DNA of 64,000 nt from Botrytis cinerea B05.10 (Eukaryota; Ascomycota; Leotiomycetes; Helotiales; Sclerotiniaceae). The DNA is taken from NCBI RefSeq assembly GCF_000143535.2, contig NC_037311.1, positions 3,038,001 through 3,102,000 of the forward strand. Reading direction: 5' to 3'. The position numbers and the translations under genes are program-made. Of the stretch, positions 49,286 through 61,200 are shown piece after piece. The notes under the pieces are model-generated. The model ran no database searches. It worked only from the letters and a program-made list of their open reading frames with translations, and was not told where the DNA came from. Each line of letters begins with the position of its first letter. Position 1 is the first letter of the stretch.

Positions 49286-50107
49286 ATGGCAGAACAACAA
49301 AGGAAAATCGAACTCCAATCGCCAGATGATTTAAAATACCTGGTCGCGAATGTGAAGAGGGCGGCGCGGGAAATGATTGATCGGGATTTACCGCCGATAG
49401 AGGGGGAAGATGCGATGCGGAGGTTGGTGGAGGAGATTGTGGGAGAGGTTTGTGATATTTCTTTTTCTTGGATGTTGGGGATGATGGGCTGGCTTTTAAC
49501 GGGAGGAAATGTTTGAGAGGCAGAGAAGGATCGAGAGAATCCAGAAGATCAGAGAATGTCAGATTACTAACTACTATAATAGTACATACATAAAACTTTC
49601 CTAACGGCCTCCCCGAGCATTTCGATAAATGGCATGGAACCCCAGCGCAAACTCATAGATGCCAATCTCCAGCCGGAAGAAAAGGATAAAGATATCATTG
49701 AAGAACGCGAAGAACACGAACCTTTTGACGGACAGTTATGGGAGAGAGCAAAGGCATTAGCGGTTAAAGAGGAAGAATTGGTGGAACAGATTGCTGCGCT
49801 GAGGAGAAATGTACCGGCGGTGGTGGTGGAGAGAGAAGGAAGGTGGAAGAAGGGGGTGGAGGAGGAAGAGGGGGAGATTGAGGGGTGGAGGGAGAAATTA
49901 GGGATAGAAGATGAAGCAATTTTCGCGGAAGGGGGGAGTGGATTGGGTTTGGAGAGGAATGAGAGGATGGTGGAGGTAGAAGGAGATTGGGAAAAGGGGA
50001 TTGGTGGGTTGGAGGGGCTGTTTAGGGGGTTGCCCGAGGTAGGGGCTACGAGGGACAGAGCGGGACGGGCGGAGGAATACGTTAAAGGGACGGGGAAGAG
50101 AGGTTAG
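49286..50107 (+). CDS. MIS14: kinetochore protein Mis14/NSL1
   Basis: Two exons, 49286-49447 and 49583-50107, giving 228 residues. The opening MAEQQRKIELQSPDDLKYLV, then VKRAAREMIDRDLPPIE and EDAMRRLVEEIVGE, continues across the 135-nt intron into YIHKTFLTASPSISINGMEP. The next block is EPFDGQLWERAKALAVKEEE and a coiled coil with IAALRRNVPAVV. This is the layout of the Mis14-like family, a subunit of the MIND/Mis12 complex that links centromeric chromatin to the Ndc80 microtubule receptor. The tail is Gly/Glu-rich and poorly conserved. The acceptor at 49582 was chosen because it restores YIHKTF in phase. Converges with TRM10 over 202 bp. Confidence 0.85.
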
Positions 50108-50309
50108 GATTGTGGGAATTGAATTCTATGGGGAAAAACCTTCGTTTGAGAGAAATGGAATGAGGCGTTTAGGTGTGGTTTTTCATGGATACTGGAAGAT
50201 TATACCCGGATTTTGATTAGTGTTTTAAACGAATGAATGAATGGTCAAAATGATTTATTTATCCTATTTCTGAGTTTACTTAATCAGCTTCTCACACTGT
50301 GGTATTATT

Positions 50310-51680
50310 TCATTCGCTCTTTTCCAATGCTTGTTGCTCCTCTGCCTGCTTTTCGGCTTCAAGGGCAACTCCACCCTCATCACCATCTTCGCTCTCATCT
50401 TCACTCTTTTCATCTTCGTTTTCATCCAGCTCCCCTCCCTCCTCTTGCTCATTACCTTCCTCCCCTTCTGCCCCGCCATTCTTCTCTTTAGCTCTCAACT
50501 TCGCCTCTTTCCTCTTAGGGATAACCTTTAAGAAAGCTTTCCCCCAATCACCTGTTTCCAACCACCTTATCATGATCTCCATGACGTGATTCACAGTCAA
50601 AACGGTCCGACTTTGCATAGTCATATATTCACCAATAGGCAACTTTGCAGTTGGGATACCCGCATCGCAGGCGCGTTTGTGGCAAAGGCCTTTGTGACGG
50701 TTTTTGTCGACTATGCCACCGATTATATAGGTTGTGTATGGTGAGAGAGTAGTGAGGGTGTTTTCGGAGTCGGAGGAGAGGTAGACTATATTTGGAGCGG
50801 TGGATGAGGAATTGGTTGCGGATGTAGAGTTTGAGGCTTCTGAAGCCTTTGGAATGGATGGATATAGCTGTTCATCAACTTCCAATTGTACAGCTTCCGC
50901 CGATTCTGCTTCCGTTGATGCTGCCTCCAGTTTCTTAGATCCTCTGCGTGGCTTCTTGTATTCCTCAAGTCCATTTTCTGTAGCCAAAGCACCTAGCAAC
51001 TTTCCGCCTTCAGGTCCCTTCATAAGTCCGTCCATGATCCCCGCTGCCTCCATCCACCCCTCCTCCATAAACTTGACTCCCTTCCAACTATTAAAATTAC
51101 CTGCTAATACTCCTTCGAACCGTTCCTTCATTTGGCCTCCCCACCCTGATATTCCCATATGTCCTCTATAGACCGCAGTTCGATTATCGCTATAACAGCG
51201 TGTTATCTGCGCTGTTAAAGATATGATTTCTTTTTCCATCATGTAGGATTCAAAATCACAATCAATCAGGAAAGAAACTGGAACTTGAACAGGTCGACGA
51301 GACGAGGAAGGTGGAGGGGGAGGTAGCAGTCCAGCTGCTTGAGCCGCAGCTTTACGAGCCTGCTTTTCTTTGCGCTTGATGCGCCGGAACTCGGTACGCT
51401 TTGATTTGTTGGCCTCCCATTCTTCTTGCTTCCTACGCTTTTTTAATTGCGATTTGGAGAGGGGATTGGGTTCATTTGAATTTGAATTTGCTATAATGGT
51501 GGACTCGGTGGTATTGGATTGGGGATTGGCGGGGGCATCTTCAGTACTTTTTGAAGTTTCGAGCTTCATTGTTATGTCATTGGAATTGGAATTTGGGGCA
51601 ATTGAATCGGTAGGAGCCGATGCATCGTCGGTAGGTGCGACTTTGCGGATTTTAGAGGGTCGTTCGTCGATGTCGGACAT
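50310..51680 (-). CDS. TRM10: tRNA (guanine-9-N1)-methyltransferase TRM10
   Basis: Single exon, 456 residues from the ATG at 51680 ([13 protein letters not shown]). The frame stays open upstream with another ATG at 51728. The disordered N-terminus ends in a basic helix ([20 protein letters not shown]). The SPOUT methyltransferase domain starts at [15 protein letters not shown] and contains [24 protein letters not shown] and the catalytic-site block [11 protein letters not shown] (Asp325), then [13 protein letters not shown] and [14 protein letters not shown]. The enzyme methylates N1 of G9 in tRNA with S-adenosylmethionine. Yeast Trm10 has 293 residues; here an insertion with a low-complexity Ser/Thr/Ala/Glu stretch (about 215-295) and an acidic tail (about 405-450) add length. 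Head-to-head with MSH2. Confidence 0.93.
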   Translation of the reverse strand: MSDIDERPSKIRKVAPTDDASAPTDSIAPNSNSNDITMKLETSKSTEDAPANPQSNTTESTIIANSNSNEPNPLSKSQLKKRRKQEEWEANKSKRTEFRRIKRKEKQARKAAAQAAGLLPPPPPSSSRRPVQVPVSFLIDCDFESYMMEKEIISLTAQITRCYSDNRTAVYRGHMGISGWGGQMKERFEGVLAGNFNSWKGVKFMEEGWMEAAGIMDGLMKGPEGGKLLGALATENGLEEYKKPRRGSKKLEAASTEAESAEAVQLEVDEQLYPSIPKASEASNSTSATNSSSTAPNIVYLSSDSENTLTTLSPYTTYIIGGIVDKNRHKGLCHKRACDAGIPTAKLPIGEYMTMQSRTVLTVNHVMEIMIRWLETGDWGKAFLKVIPKRKEAKLRAKEKNGGAEGEEGNEQEEGGELDENEDEKSEDESEDGDEGGVALEAEKQAEEQQALEKSE

Positions 51681-51776
51681 TTTTACATAGATTGGGGAAG
51701 TTGGTGAGGCGGGGAGCTTGAATTTCATATGACTGAGAATACCTAAATTGATTTTCTTTTTCACCGCTTTGGCAGA

Positions 51777-51782
51777 ACGCGT
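51777..51782. promoter_or_regulatory. MCB-type box ACGCGT between TRM10 and MSH2
   Basis: Perfect ACGCGT 160 bp before the MSH2 ATG, followed by a GTCGCGT variant near 51808. ACGCGT is the MBF (Mbp1/Swi6-type) element that drives G1/S expression of replication and repair genes in yeasts. Function here is inference. Confidence 0.5.
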
Positions 51783-51941
51783 AATTTCTGGCTTAGCGTG
51801 TCGCCCGTCGCGTCTCCTCTACTCAATTCTTGGGAAATTCACTTAGAAGTTTGACTTTGACAATTTGACTTCTATTTTCTTGACCCTGGAGTACTTCTGA
51901 AGAAATTTTCTTACCACTGATATCCAGGAAAGTATCCCAAA

Positions 51942-54915
51942 ATGTCTTCTCGTCCGGAGCTAAAGGTAAGCCACCTCTTGATTGTAGCTTTTGGTTGGAA
52001 AGACCTCGTACTGATCCTGTATATTAGGTTGATGATGAGCTTGGATTCATCAAGTTTTTCACAAACCTACCTCAGAGAGATGGAGAAACTATTAGAGTCT
52101 TCGATAGAGGAGACTTTTACACTGCTCACGGAGATGATGCGACTTTTATTGCCCGCACTGTATGTACCTTTTTACGAACGGAGGCAGATGTACGTCTAAC
52201 AATTCTAGGTTTACAAAACTACTTCAGTCCTGCGAGATCTGGGTAGCAATTCTACAAAAATTCCCTCAGTAACGATGACTGTAACAGTATACAAGAACTT
52301 TCTGCGAGAAGCGCTTTACAGAATGGGAAAGAGAGTAGAAATATTTACAACTTCTGGGAGAAACAATTGGAAGGTCACAAAGACAGCATCGCCAGGAAAT
52401 CTACAAGATGTAGAGGAAGAATTAGGTGGATCATTTGATGCTGCACCAATCATTCTCGCTGTCAAGGTCTCTGCAAAAGCATCAGAAGCGAGAAATATCG
52501 GTGTCTGTTTCGCAGATGCAAGTGTTCGGGAATTGGGAGTCAGCGAATTTCTCGACAACGATTTATATTCGAATTTCGAATCGCTCCTCATTCAGCTGGG
52601 AGTTAAAGAATGTCTGATTCAAGTAGACAGAACGACAAAAGACGTGGAACTACAAAAACTTAAACAAATTATCGAAAACTGCGGTTGTGCCTGGACGGAA
52701 CGAGCAGGAGGAACTTTTGGAACTAAAGATATTGAGCAAGATCTCGCGAGGCTTTTGAAGGATGAGAAATCTACAGGAGTTATCCCACAAACAGATTTGA
52801 AACTTGCCATGGGTTCAGCGGCAGCACTGATCAATTATTTGGGGGTGCTACATGATAATTCGAATTTCGGACAGTACCAACTCTATCAGCATGACCTTTC
52901 GCAATTTATGAAACTGGATGCATCTGCACTTAAAGCTCTAAATCTTATGCCTGGACCGAGGGATGGATCGAAAACTATGTCTCTTTATGGTCTACTCAAT
53001 CATTGCAAAACACCAGTCGGAAGTAGACTTTTGGCACAATGGTTGAAACAACCTTTGATGAGTTTAGAGGAAATCGAAAAAAGACAACAATTGGTAGAGG
53101 CTTTTGTTGAAGATCAAGAGCTGAAGCAGACAATACAAGAAACGCATATGCGATCAATACCTGATTTATATCGATTGGCCAAACGATTTCAGAAAAAGTT
53201 GGCAAACCTCGAAGATGTCGTTCGAGCATATCAAGTTGTCATAAGAATACCGGATTTGATTAAAACTCTTGAAGATGTTATGGATGAAAAGTATCGTGAT
53301 GCTCTTGATGAGGCATATACAGACAAGCTTCGTGGATGCAACGTTAGTCTTGGAAACTTGGCAGAAATGGTAGAGACCACAGTCGACCTTGAGGCTATGG
53401 ACAACCACGAATATATCATCAAGCCCGAATTCGATGATAGTCTCAATATCATTAGGCGAAAGTTGGACAAATTAAAGTATGAAATGGATCAAGAATTTCG
53501 TATTGTAGCCAAAGATCTTGGCCAGGAGATTGAGAAGAAAATCTTCTTAGAAAACAACAAAGTCCATGGTTGGTGCATGCGACTCACACGAACGGAAGCC
53601 TCTTGTATTCGAAACAAGAGCAAATATCAAGAATGTCAAACTCAAAAGAATGGTGTCTATTTTACCACTTCAAAACTCCTCTCTATCCGCCGCGAATTCG
53701 ACCAACTCTCGGAAAATTACAACCGCACCCAATCCAGTCTTGTGAATGAAGTTGTCGCTACAGCTGCCTCTTATTGTCCAGTCATTGAACAACTTGCCTC
53801 TGTTCTTGCTCATCTCGATGTTATCGTTTCGCTAGCCCATACCTCTGCGCATGCCCCTACATCTTATGTTCGTCCTAAGATGCATCCTCGTGGAACTGGG
53901 TCTACGATTCTTAAAGAAGCTCGTCATCCTTGTATGGAAATGCAAGATGATGTTCAATTCATTACTAATGATGTCTCGCTTATTCGTGATGAGTCCTCAT
54001 TCCTTATCATTACAGTACGTACTATAATTTCATCACCCACAAAGCTTCAATTCATTACAAACATTGTATATCTCAAGCGTGTTTAAACTAAAACCGGCAT
54101 TTTAGGGACCAAACATGGGTGGCAAGTCCACGTATATCCGTCAAATCGGCGTCATAGCATTGATGGCTCAAATTGGTTGCTTCGTCCCATGCTCAGAAGC
54201 AGAACTAACAATATTCGATTGCATATTAGCGAGAGTAGGAGCATCAGATTCACAACTCAAAGGCGTATCAACATTCATGGCAGAAATGTTAGAAACGGCT
54301 AATATACTCAAATCAGCAACTTCGGAATCTCTCATCATCATTGATGAATTGGGTAGAGGCACTAGTACATATGATGGATTTGGTCTCGCATGGGCTATTT
54401 CCGAATACATAGTTAGAGAGATCGGCGCTTTTAGCATGTTTGCTACGCATTTCCATGAACTGACAGCGCTGGCGGATACTTTCCCTCAAGTCAAAAATTT
54501 ACATGTGGTTGCGCATATTGATACAGAACCTTCGTCCCAAGAAAGGAAGCGAGAAGTCACGTTACTATATAAAGTTGAAGAGGGGATCTGCGATCAAAGT
54601 TTCGGTATCCATGTAGCGGAACTAGTCAAATTCCCAGAAAAAGTAATAGGCATGGCAAGGAGAAAGGCAGAGGAATTAGAAGATTTCGGAACGAGTGTAA
54701 AGGCTGATAATGGAGATCCTAGTAGTCAAGAATATGCAAAGGAAGACGTGGAGGAGGGAAGTAGATTATTGAAGGATATATTGAAGAAGTGGAAGGCGGA
54801 AATTGATGGGAAGGAGATGGCGAAAGAGGACAAGATTGCGGTGCTGAGGAGGCTGGTGGGAGGTGATGAGATATTAAGAGCAAATCCATTCTTCAAGAGT
54901 ATTGAATGTTTATAA
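51942..54915 (+). CDS. MSH2: MSH2 DNA mismatch-repair ATPase
   Basis: Four exons, 51942-51965, 52028-52159, 52209-54014 and 54106-54915, all in phase 0, giving 923 residues. The N-terminal mismatch-binding/connector part ([29 protein letters not shown]) is followed by the lever and clamp regions. The ATPase has Walker [10 protein letters not shown] (655-663), [20 protein letters not shown] and the FATHFHELT switch. The helix-turn-helix dimer region ([19 protein letters not shown]) follows. Msh2 pairs with Msh6 or Msh3 to recognise base mismatches and loops in the nucleus. As is normal for Msh2, no Phe-x-Glu mismatch wedge is visible. Length is close to yeast (964) and human (934). The first exon encodes only eight residues and is easily missed. 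Confidence 0.96.
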
Positions 54916-55351
54916 AGGATTGGGACAATGTGGAGGGGCATGCGTTTGATATGACATGTAATTGGCGTTCAGGAAAATTGGAGGGAATAATATATGACTT
55001 GGCTCGCTGGCTAGGTGGGCTAGCTATGTGGCGCTATGTTGAATAAGGTACAACACATATAGTAGATAGACACGTTCATTTACCGCGTATCAACTAAAGA
55101 AATATATATACATAAACCGCGCCTTTACACATTCACTGTTGAATTGCCTAATCTATACTCAGGATATCGCACAATCCGCTCTTCTCTATATATGGTCTTT
55201 CCAAAAAATGCATTGTTACTTCGTAGCATGTCACTTTGTTACTTGAATGCCTGTAGTCTTTTCGATGAATCATCGATTTGTTATTTTTTGAGATATGCTT
55301 GAGATGGGCGAGAGCAGAAGAGCTTGAGATTAGATGGATGATTGGGAATTT
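54916..55351. other. convergent intergenic region, MSH2 and small gene 3' ends
   Basis: 436 bp with no gene. AT-rich 3' UTR sequence. Confidence 0.55.
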
Positions 55352-55706
55352 TCAGAGAAGGGTGAAGAGTGAAGAATCAGTTGTTCGAGAGTAAATAATT
55401 GAAAGCTGGTATTTCAATCTCGTAGCATGTTCCTTTTCTACTTCCGGCATATCTGCAAAGAATCTAACTTTCTGGACAGGTAATTCCTTATTTACCATGA
55501 ATCTTTTATTTGTTCTTTTTTCGTCCTCGATTTGCATTTCGATCCAGTGGGCCAATAATCTACTGATACGGAAAAGGATATATTAGCATAGATTCCAGAT
55601 CATCCCGACGCAAAATTAGAGCAAAGAATAGAATCACTTAAACATACCTCTCAATCGAGAACTGTCCAGACACGTCCATACCGCTGTCATCATTTATGTC
55701 AGTCAT
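55352..55706 (-). CDS. hypothetical small protein, possible spliced gene
   Basis: Two proposed exons, 55706-55648 and 55559-55352, giving 88 residues. It begins MTDINDDSGMDVSGQFSIER, crosses an 88-nt intron (GTATGT...TAG), then reads LLAHWIEMQIEDEKRTNKRF, MVNKELPVQKVRFFADMPEV and EKEHATRLKYQLSIIYSRTT. The phase joins cleanly and the peptide is charged and helix-prone, which favours real coding. I recognise no family. A different upstream start or extra exon cannot be excluded. Confidence 0.5.
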
Positions 55707-58247
55707 TGTGTAGAATTTAACTCGAATTTGCTACGGGAAACGAGAATTTAGAATCCTGAGTAATCACTCAGTTGTTCAGCAACAGTAACTTAAAAAGCCG
55801 AAGAAGGAAAAAGATAAATTTTTAGTAGGATACCCCTCCTCGGGCCACAACAGACTTTTCATAGAAAAGACAGATGAATTTGAAGAAAATACCCAGATAA
55901 ACGATTGTCTAGGGAGCGGAATAACCTCCTCTAATTGTTCAGATTCTCGTGGTTTACACATACACCTATGAATGATAGATTTGGTTCCCAATTTTCGAGA
56001 TCAGTTTTGCATACAGAATTATGAATAAAGATTGGGTCTGAGAATTAGGAGGTTCAGATCTTTGTAAACCAACCCAACGGATACACAATTGATGAAGACG
56101 ATTAAAGAGAGGAAGATTAATGGTCTGCTTCCTGAATCACAACGGTCAACTTCGTTCCGATATCCTGATCCTAGATTGACGAGGGGCAATGATGAGAAAT
56201 ATCAATGTTCGGTGATAAACATAATCGACAATATTGAATAAATAATACCTCTTTGGTTAAATGCTAATACTTTCAAGTCAAGATAGAGCTTGTGTATCTG
56301 GCAGAGATCACCAAAATCAGAGAAAATAAAACCGCAGTATCTTCAAACTGCTATTATTTACATGAACCTTGATTCCTAGTCTAGTAGCTGGTCATACACT
56401 ATGTCTGATTGAAAAAAGCGCTTCATCAGACGTATTTGATAGAAGAGTTTAAATCTTACTGAGAAGTATTGTAGCAAGCTAGTTCCCAGGGAATAGAGTG
56501 AATAATCAGAAGCCACATTTTGGTAAGAAACCGATTTTATGTTTGAATTTCGACAAACAGATAGCTAGGAAAGAGCAAACTTTCTCCCTCATTATCTAGA
56601 TGTCCCAAAATCCAGACGATGGGGATTTATTTACAATTACTCCCGTTGCACTATAGTATTGTTATTGGATAATGGTATTCTGAATTTGTTGCACGCTTTA
56701 GCACTGTCAAGATTCGGGAATAATAAAACGTCGTTGAGAGCTTCTGGTGGTGATGATTCGGGTTGACTGATAGTGGGCGACTGTTTGTATGAATTGGATA
56801 CGAAAGACATAGCACCCATAATTGCATAGGTTCCATATGTTTAATTGTACGCCGTTAATTGTATTCTATTTAAAGAGCTAGCTATGTACAGGGGATAGTA
56901 GATCTTATATAAGGTCTACTAGGAAGAGCTAGTCTCTTTTGCATTCGCTTAGGGCTTTAATACAGTAGCCATTGAATTGAAGTCATTCACTGCGTTCACA
57001 CAGCAACAATGTATGGTGGGTAATATTTTATCGCGAAAAGTTTTAGAGAGAAGATATAAACGAAGATTATCATCGCAGTTTCGTGAGGATCCAGCATTCT
57101 CTATTCTGTGCAACTTTGACACAAGTCTATACTGATTTGGTAGTCGGTTAGACTGCAAAAAACATCGGTGGCAATCCCAAATCCAAAGCTGAACTCATGA
57201 CTTGGCTGTTTTGGTTGTATTTTGGATTCCAGGTGTTGCCACTACTTAGCTGCTGAACTCAAGGGAATAGAATATCTGGGACTTTTCAGAAAGTGTTTAT
57301 CCATGAATTCGTGTTGGAAGAGAGGGACGAAGATGCTAGACGAATAACGTGTTGCAGCTTCGTATGAATGGGCTTTCATACCTAAGCTACTAGTGCTGTG
57401 CAAATTGAAGTTGTAACTATGGACCTAGCATAGCGAATCAACTTCTTCCATTAATACAACTCCTTTGTTGAATTGCATTGAAATAGTTGTGTTGAAAAGT
57501 ACTGTAAAGGTGTTGATTGAAGCTCTTCAATTGATATGTTCGAACATGTAAAACGCTTCTATGTCCGGCATTGGAGCTCACCGGGACTTTTTCAGAAAAC
57601 TTTTAGTGCGATTGCCACGAATATAGGGGTCTGTTGGAGTCTTGTAGTCTTCCATTCTAGACTTCTAGAATTTGTGGATTGCGACAATCGCACACGCTAC
57701 GCGCGACATACACGTTATTTTGCAGTACAGATTGGCAGATTCACCGTTTGTTAGGTGTTACACTATCCCGAGACAACGGATATTCATCACACCGCGGGGT
57801 TTGACAGGCGTCTCATCGCCTGAAATTACTGTTTCCAGTCATCGCTTCGCAGCCGAGGTACGCTAACCGGCCTATGGTTGAAATACCCCCGCAACAAATT
57901 TATCCACATTACTGCCAGGATATCAAGAACCTTGAGGCAAATCAACAGAAAATGGCCAATCCGCGTAGATAACATCGATGTTCCATTCGATGGAGTTGGA
58001 TTCATCTCAAATAAATGTCTAAGTATATTTCATCTTATCTCTTTGATCTCATCCATCTCGAACACGATGTCATGTGCGATTTAGAATCCATGAAACAGGC
58101 TGGTGAGATTTCCATTAGGCTATTTACTCTTTGACAGCAGGGAGGGGATATCTCGAAACCTCAAACCAACCCACGTGGACCAGCATACAGCATACAGAAA
58201 CATATACATTGAGATAGAAGATGCGACTGTAGGGAAATTCTCAAAAC
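55707..58247. other. intergenic 2.5 kb upstream of the ABC transporter
   Basis: No supported gene; many short frames. Carries the ABC transporter promoter. CCCACGTGG lies near 58159-58167, about 85 bp before the ATG, and a three-codon uORF sits at 58221-58232. No tandem repeats of note. Confidence 0.5.
58221..58232 (+). promoter_or_regulatory. three-codon upstream ORF before the ABC transporter
   Basis: ATG CGA CTG TAG, ending 15 nt before the main ATG at 58248. Such a close uORF could reduce initiation if it is in the transcript. Confidence 0.35.
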
Positions 58248-61200
58248 ATGGACTCGAAGGATGAGCATAAAGCTCAGGAAGCCAAGGCCGAATCATCGTT
58301 ATCCATTCGCTCGCAACCACTGGCCTCATCAGCCACAAATGAACATGATGCGACAAATCTCCAAGCTATCACAACTACCCAGAGCAATACACTTTCTCTG
58401 TCTGCTGTAGAACCGGTCGATGTTCAGATACGAAATCTCTCCGTGAACGTTGATATCTCTCCTTCAGCATTTTCAATTGAACGATGGATACCACGAAAAA
58501 AGGTCCAAGATGGATTCGCCACTCCCACCACGAAACAAATCTTACACTCAGTATCTGCCTCGATGCCCATCGGAACACTTACTGCCATTATTGGGGGCAG
58601 TGGTTCGGGAAAGACAACTATGTTAAATACAATGGCTGAGCGCATGACAAGTGGTCGATTAACAATTGGTGGAACTACAACTTTCAATGGGATGGAAGGT
58701 GTACACAGTGTTCGTAGTGCATATGTCATGCAACAAGACGTATTACTACCAACTTTGACAGTTAGGGAAACTTTACGATATGCCGCAGACCTGCGATTAC
58801 CGCCACCGACAACTGAGAAGGAAAGGAGGAACATTGTGGAGGAAGTGATCTTGGAGCTTGGTTTGAAGGAATGCGCCGACACTCGAATTGGTAGCACACA
58901 GCACAAGGGTTGCTCTGGGGGAGAGAAAAGAAGAACTAGTATTGGCGTACAATTGTTAAGCAACCCAAGCGTCTTATTTTTGGACGAACCGACCACTGGA
59001 CTTGATGCGACAAGTGCATTTCAGCTAGTCAGAACCCTCAAAGGGTTGGCCAGGAAAGGTCGGACAATTATTACAACTATTCATCAGCCTAGATCCGAAA
59101 TATGGGGAATGTTTGATGGTCTAACAATCTTAACAAGAGGTAGTCCAGTATATTCTGGCAAAGCTGCGGACTGCTTGTCTTGGTTCAAAGGAATTGGCAT
59201 GGAGCTACCGGCATTTGTCAATCCAGCGGAGTTCTTGATTGATATTGCTGCTATTGATAATCGCTCCCCTGAGCTCGAGGCAACTTCTTCTGCAAGAGTT
59301 GAAAATTTGAAACTTGCTTGGGCGGAAGAAAATGATAAAAGGTTCTTCCAAGTTTCCGAAAAGAGTACTGCTACTGAGACGCCGAATGCAAAACGTCTTG
59401 CAACAAAAAACTGGACACGACATTCTCCGTTCGTTCGTCAGACTCGTGTACTAACTTCTCGAACCTTTGTCACGACCTATCGAGATCCTATGGGCATGTT
59501 TGGATCTCTTATAGAAGCAATCGGAATGGGGATTATGAGTGGGTGGGTGTTCTTTAACCTGGGGGAAGATCTTTCTGGTATTCGCAGTCGCGAAGGTGCT
59601 CTTTACAATGCCGCTGCATTACAAGGGTATCTCATGCTTTTATTCGAAACATATCGTTTGACGATTGACATACAACTCTTTGATCGTGAGAATAACGAGA
59701 ATGTTGTGGATGTTATCCCTTTTCTGCTCAGTAGAAGGATTGCAAGGTTCTTTACCGAAGACTTTCCTGTTCCTCTGATATTTTCACTCATATCTTATTG
59801 GATGGCAGGGTTTAGATCGGATGGCTCGACTTTCCTTACTTTCTTTTCTATTGTGTTGCTCTGTCAATATATTGCGGTTACCTTCGCCATGACGTGTATA
59901 GCGGCCTCGAGAAACTTTGCTGGTGCATCTCTCATTGCAAATATGGGTTACACAGTTCAGAGCTTTGCCTGTGGATTTTTCGTACAAGTAAACACTATTC
60001 CGGTGTACGTACGTTGGCTGAAATGGACAGCCTATGTCTTTTATGCGTTTGGTGCTTTGTGTTCAAACGAATTCGTAGGCCAGTTTTATGATTGCCCGTA
60101 TGAAGGCGGAGAATCAAATCCAGCCTGTGTAGAATACACAGGCGCATTCATTATAGATTCTCTGGGATTTCCTGATAACTGGGTTGTCAGGCCAATCATC
60201 TTTCTGCTCTGTTATTCAATCATGTTCTACGGACTTGCGGGTATTGGTCTACGATTCATAAAGGTTGAAATGACGATTGCCAGAGCTAGAGGGTCAGATG
60301 CGGACTTTTCAGCAGGAAAAGAAAAGATGACAGTAAGGTCTGCGGCGGAGGTTCGAACTGTGAGTATATATTCTGTTTTCCGCTTTCCAGTAATATCATG
60401 AATAGCGAAATGCGAGTTGATGCACGTTTGCACATGCTTGTATCTATAACCATTTTTATGACGGATTGGCGCTAATTCGCATAGGTTGATATCGGCCTTG
60501 ATAAATTCGCCTTGGATCTTGAGAAACGTAATTCATTTGGGAGAAAACAACCCACCAAAACCATATTGAATCCTGTCACAGCAACATTCCAAGCTGGTGT
60601 GCTAAATGTCATTATGGGACCATCAGGTAGTGGTAAAACATCTCTTCTCAATGCGATGGCTTTGCGACTACGTAATTCCATCGGAACAAAGTATCGACCA
60701 AGTGGAGACATGACTTTCAATGGTGCAGTCCCATCGGATTCAGTCATACGATCTGTTTGTTGTTATGTATGTCAAGATGATGATGCACTCCTTTCGTCAT
60801 TGACGGTTAGGGAAACCCTTCACTTTGCAGCTGGGTTACGACTTCCATCATTCATGACGAAGGAGCAGAAAACTCGACGTGCTGAAGATGTTCTTTTGAA
60901 AATGGGTCTGAAAGACTGTGCGGATAATCTTATTGGGTCTGATCTTATAAAAGGTATATCAGGTGGCGAAAAGCGTAGAGTAACTATCGCAGTTCAAATT
61001 CTGACGGATCCAAGGGTGAGTCTATAAGAATTTCATCTATTCTTCTCCCACTTCCAATTGCCAATATTCCTTACGCTTTTTAAGAATTTCATGACTCTAA
61101 TTATTTACCATAGGTGCTTCTCTTGGATGAACCAACCTCTGGTTTAGATGCATTCACCGCTTCATCCATCATGGAGGTACTTCAAGGTCTTGCACAAGAA

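Noticed and set aside
51681..51764. 28-codon upstream extension of TRM10
   Set aside because: The frame opens at GTG; the ATG at 51680 gives a normal start. The ATG at 51728 is possible but unsupported.
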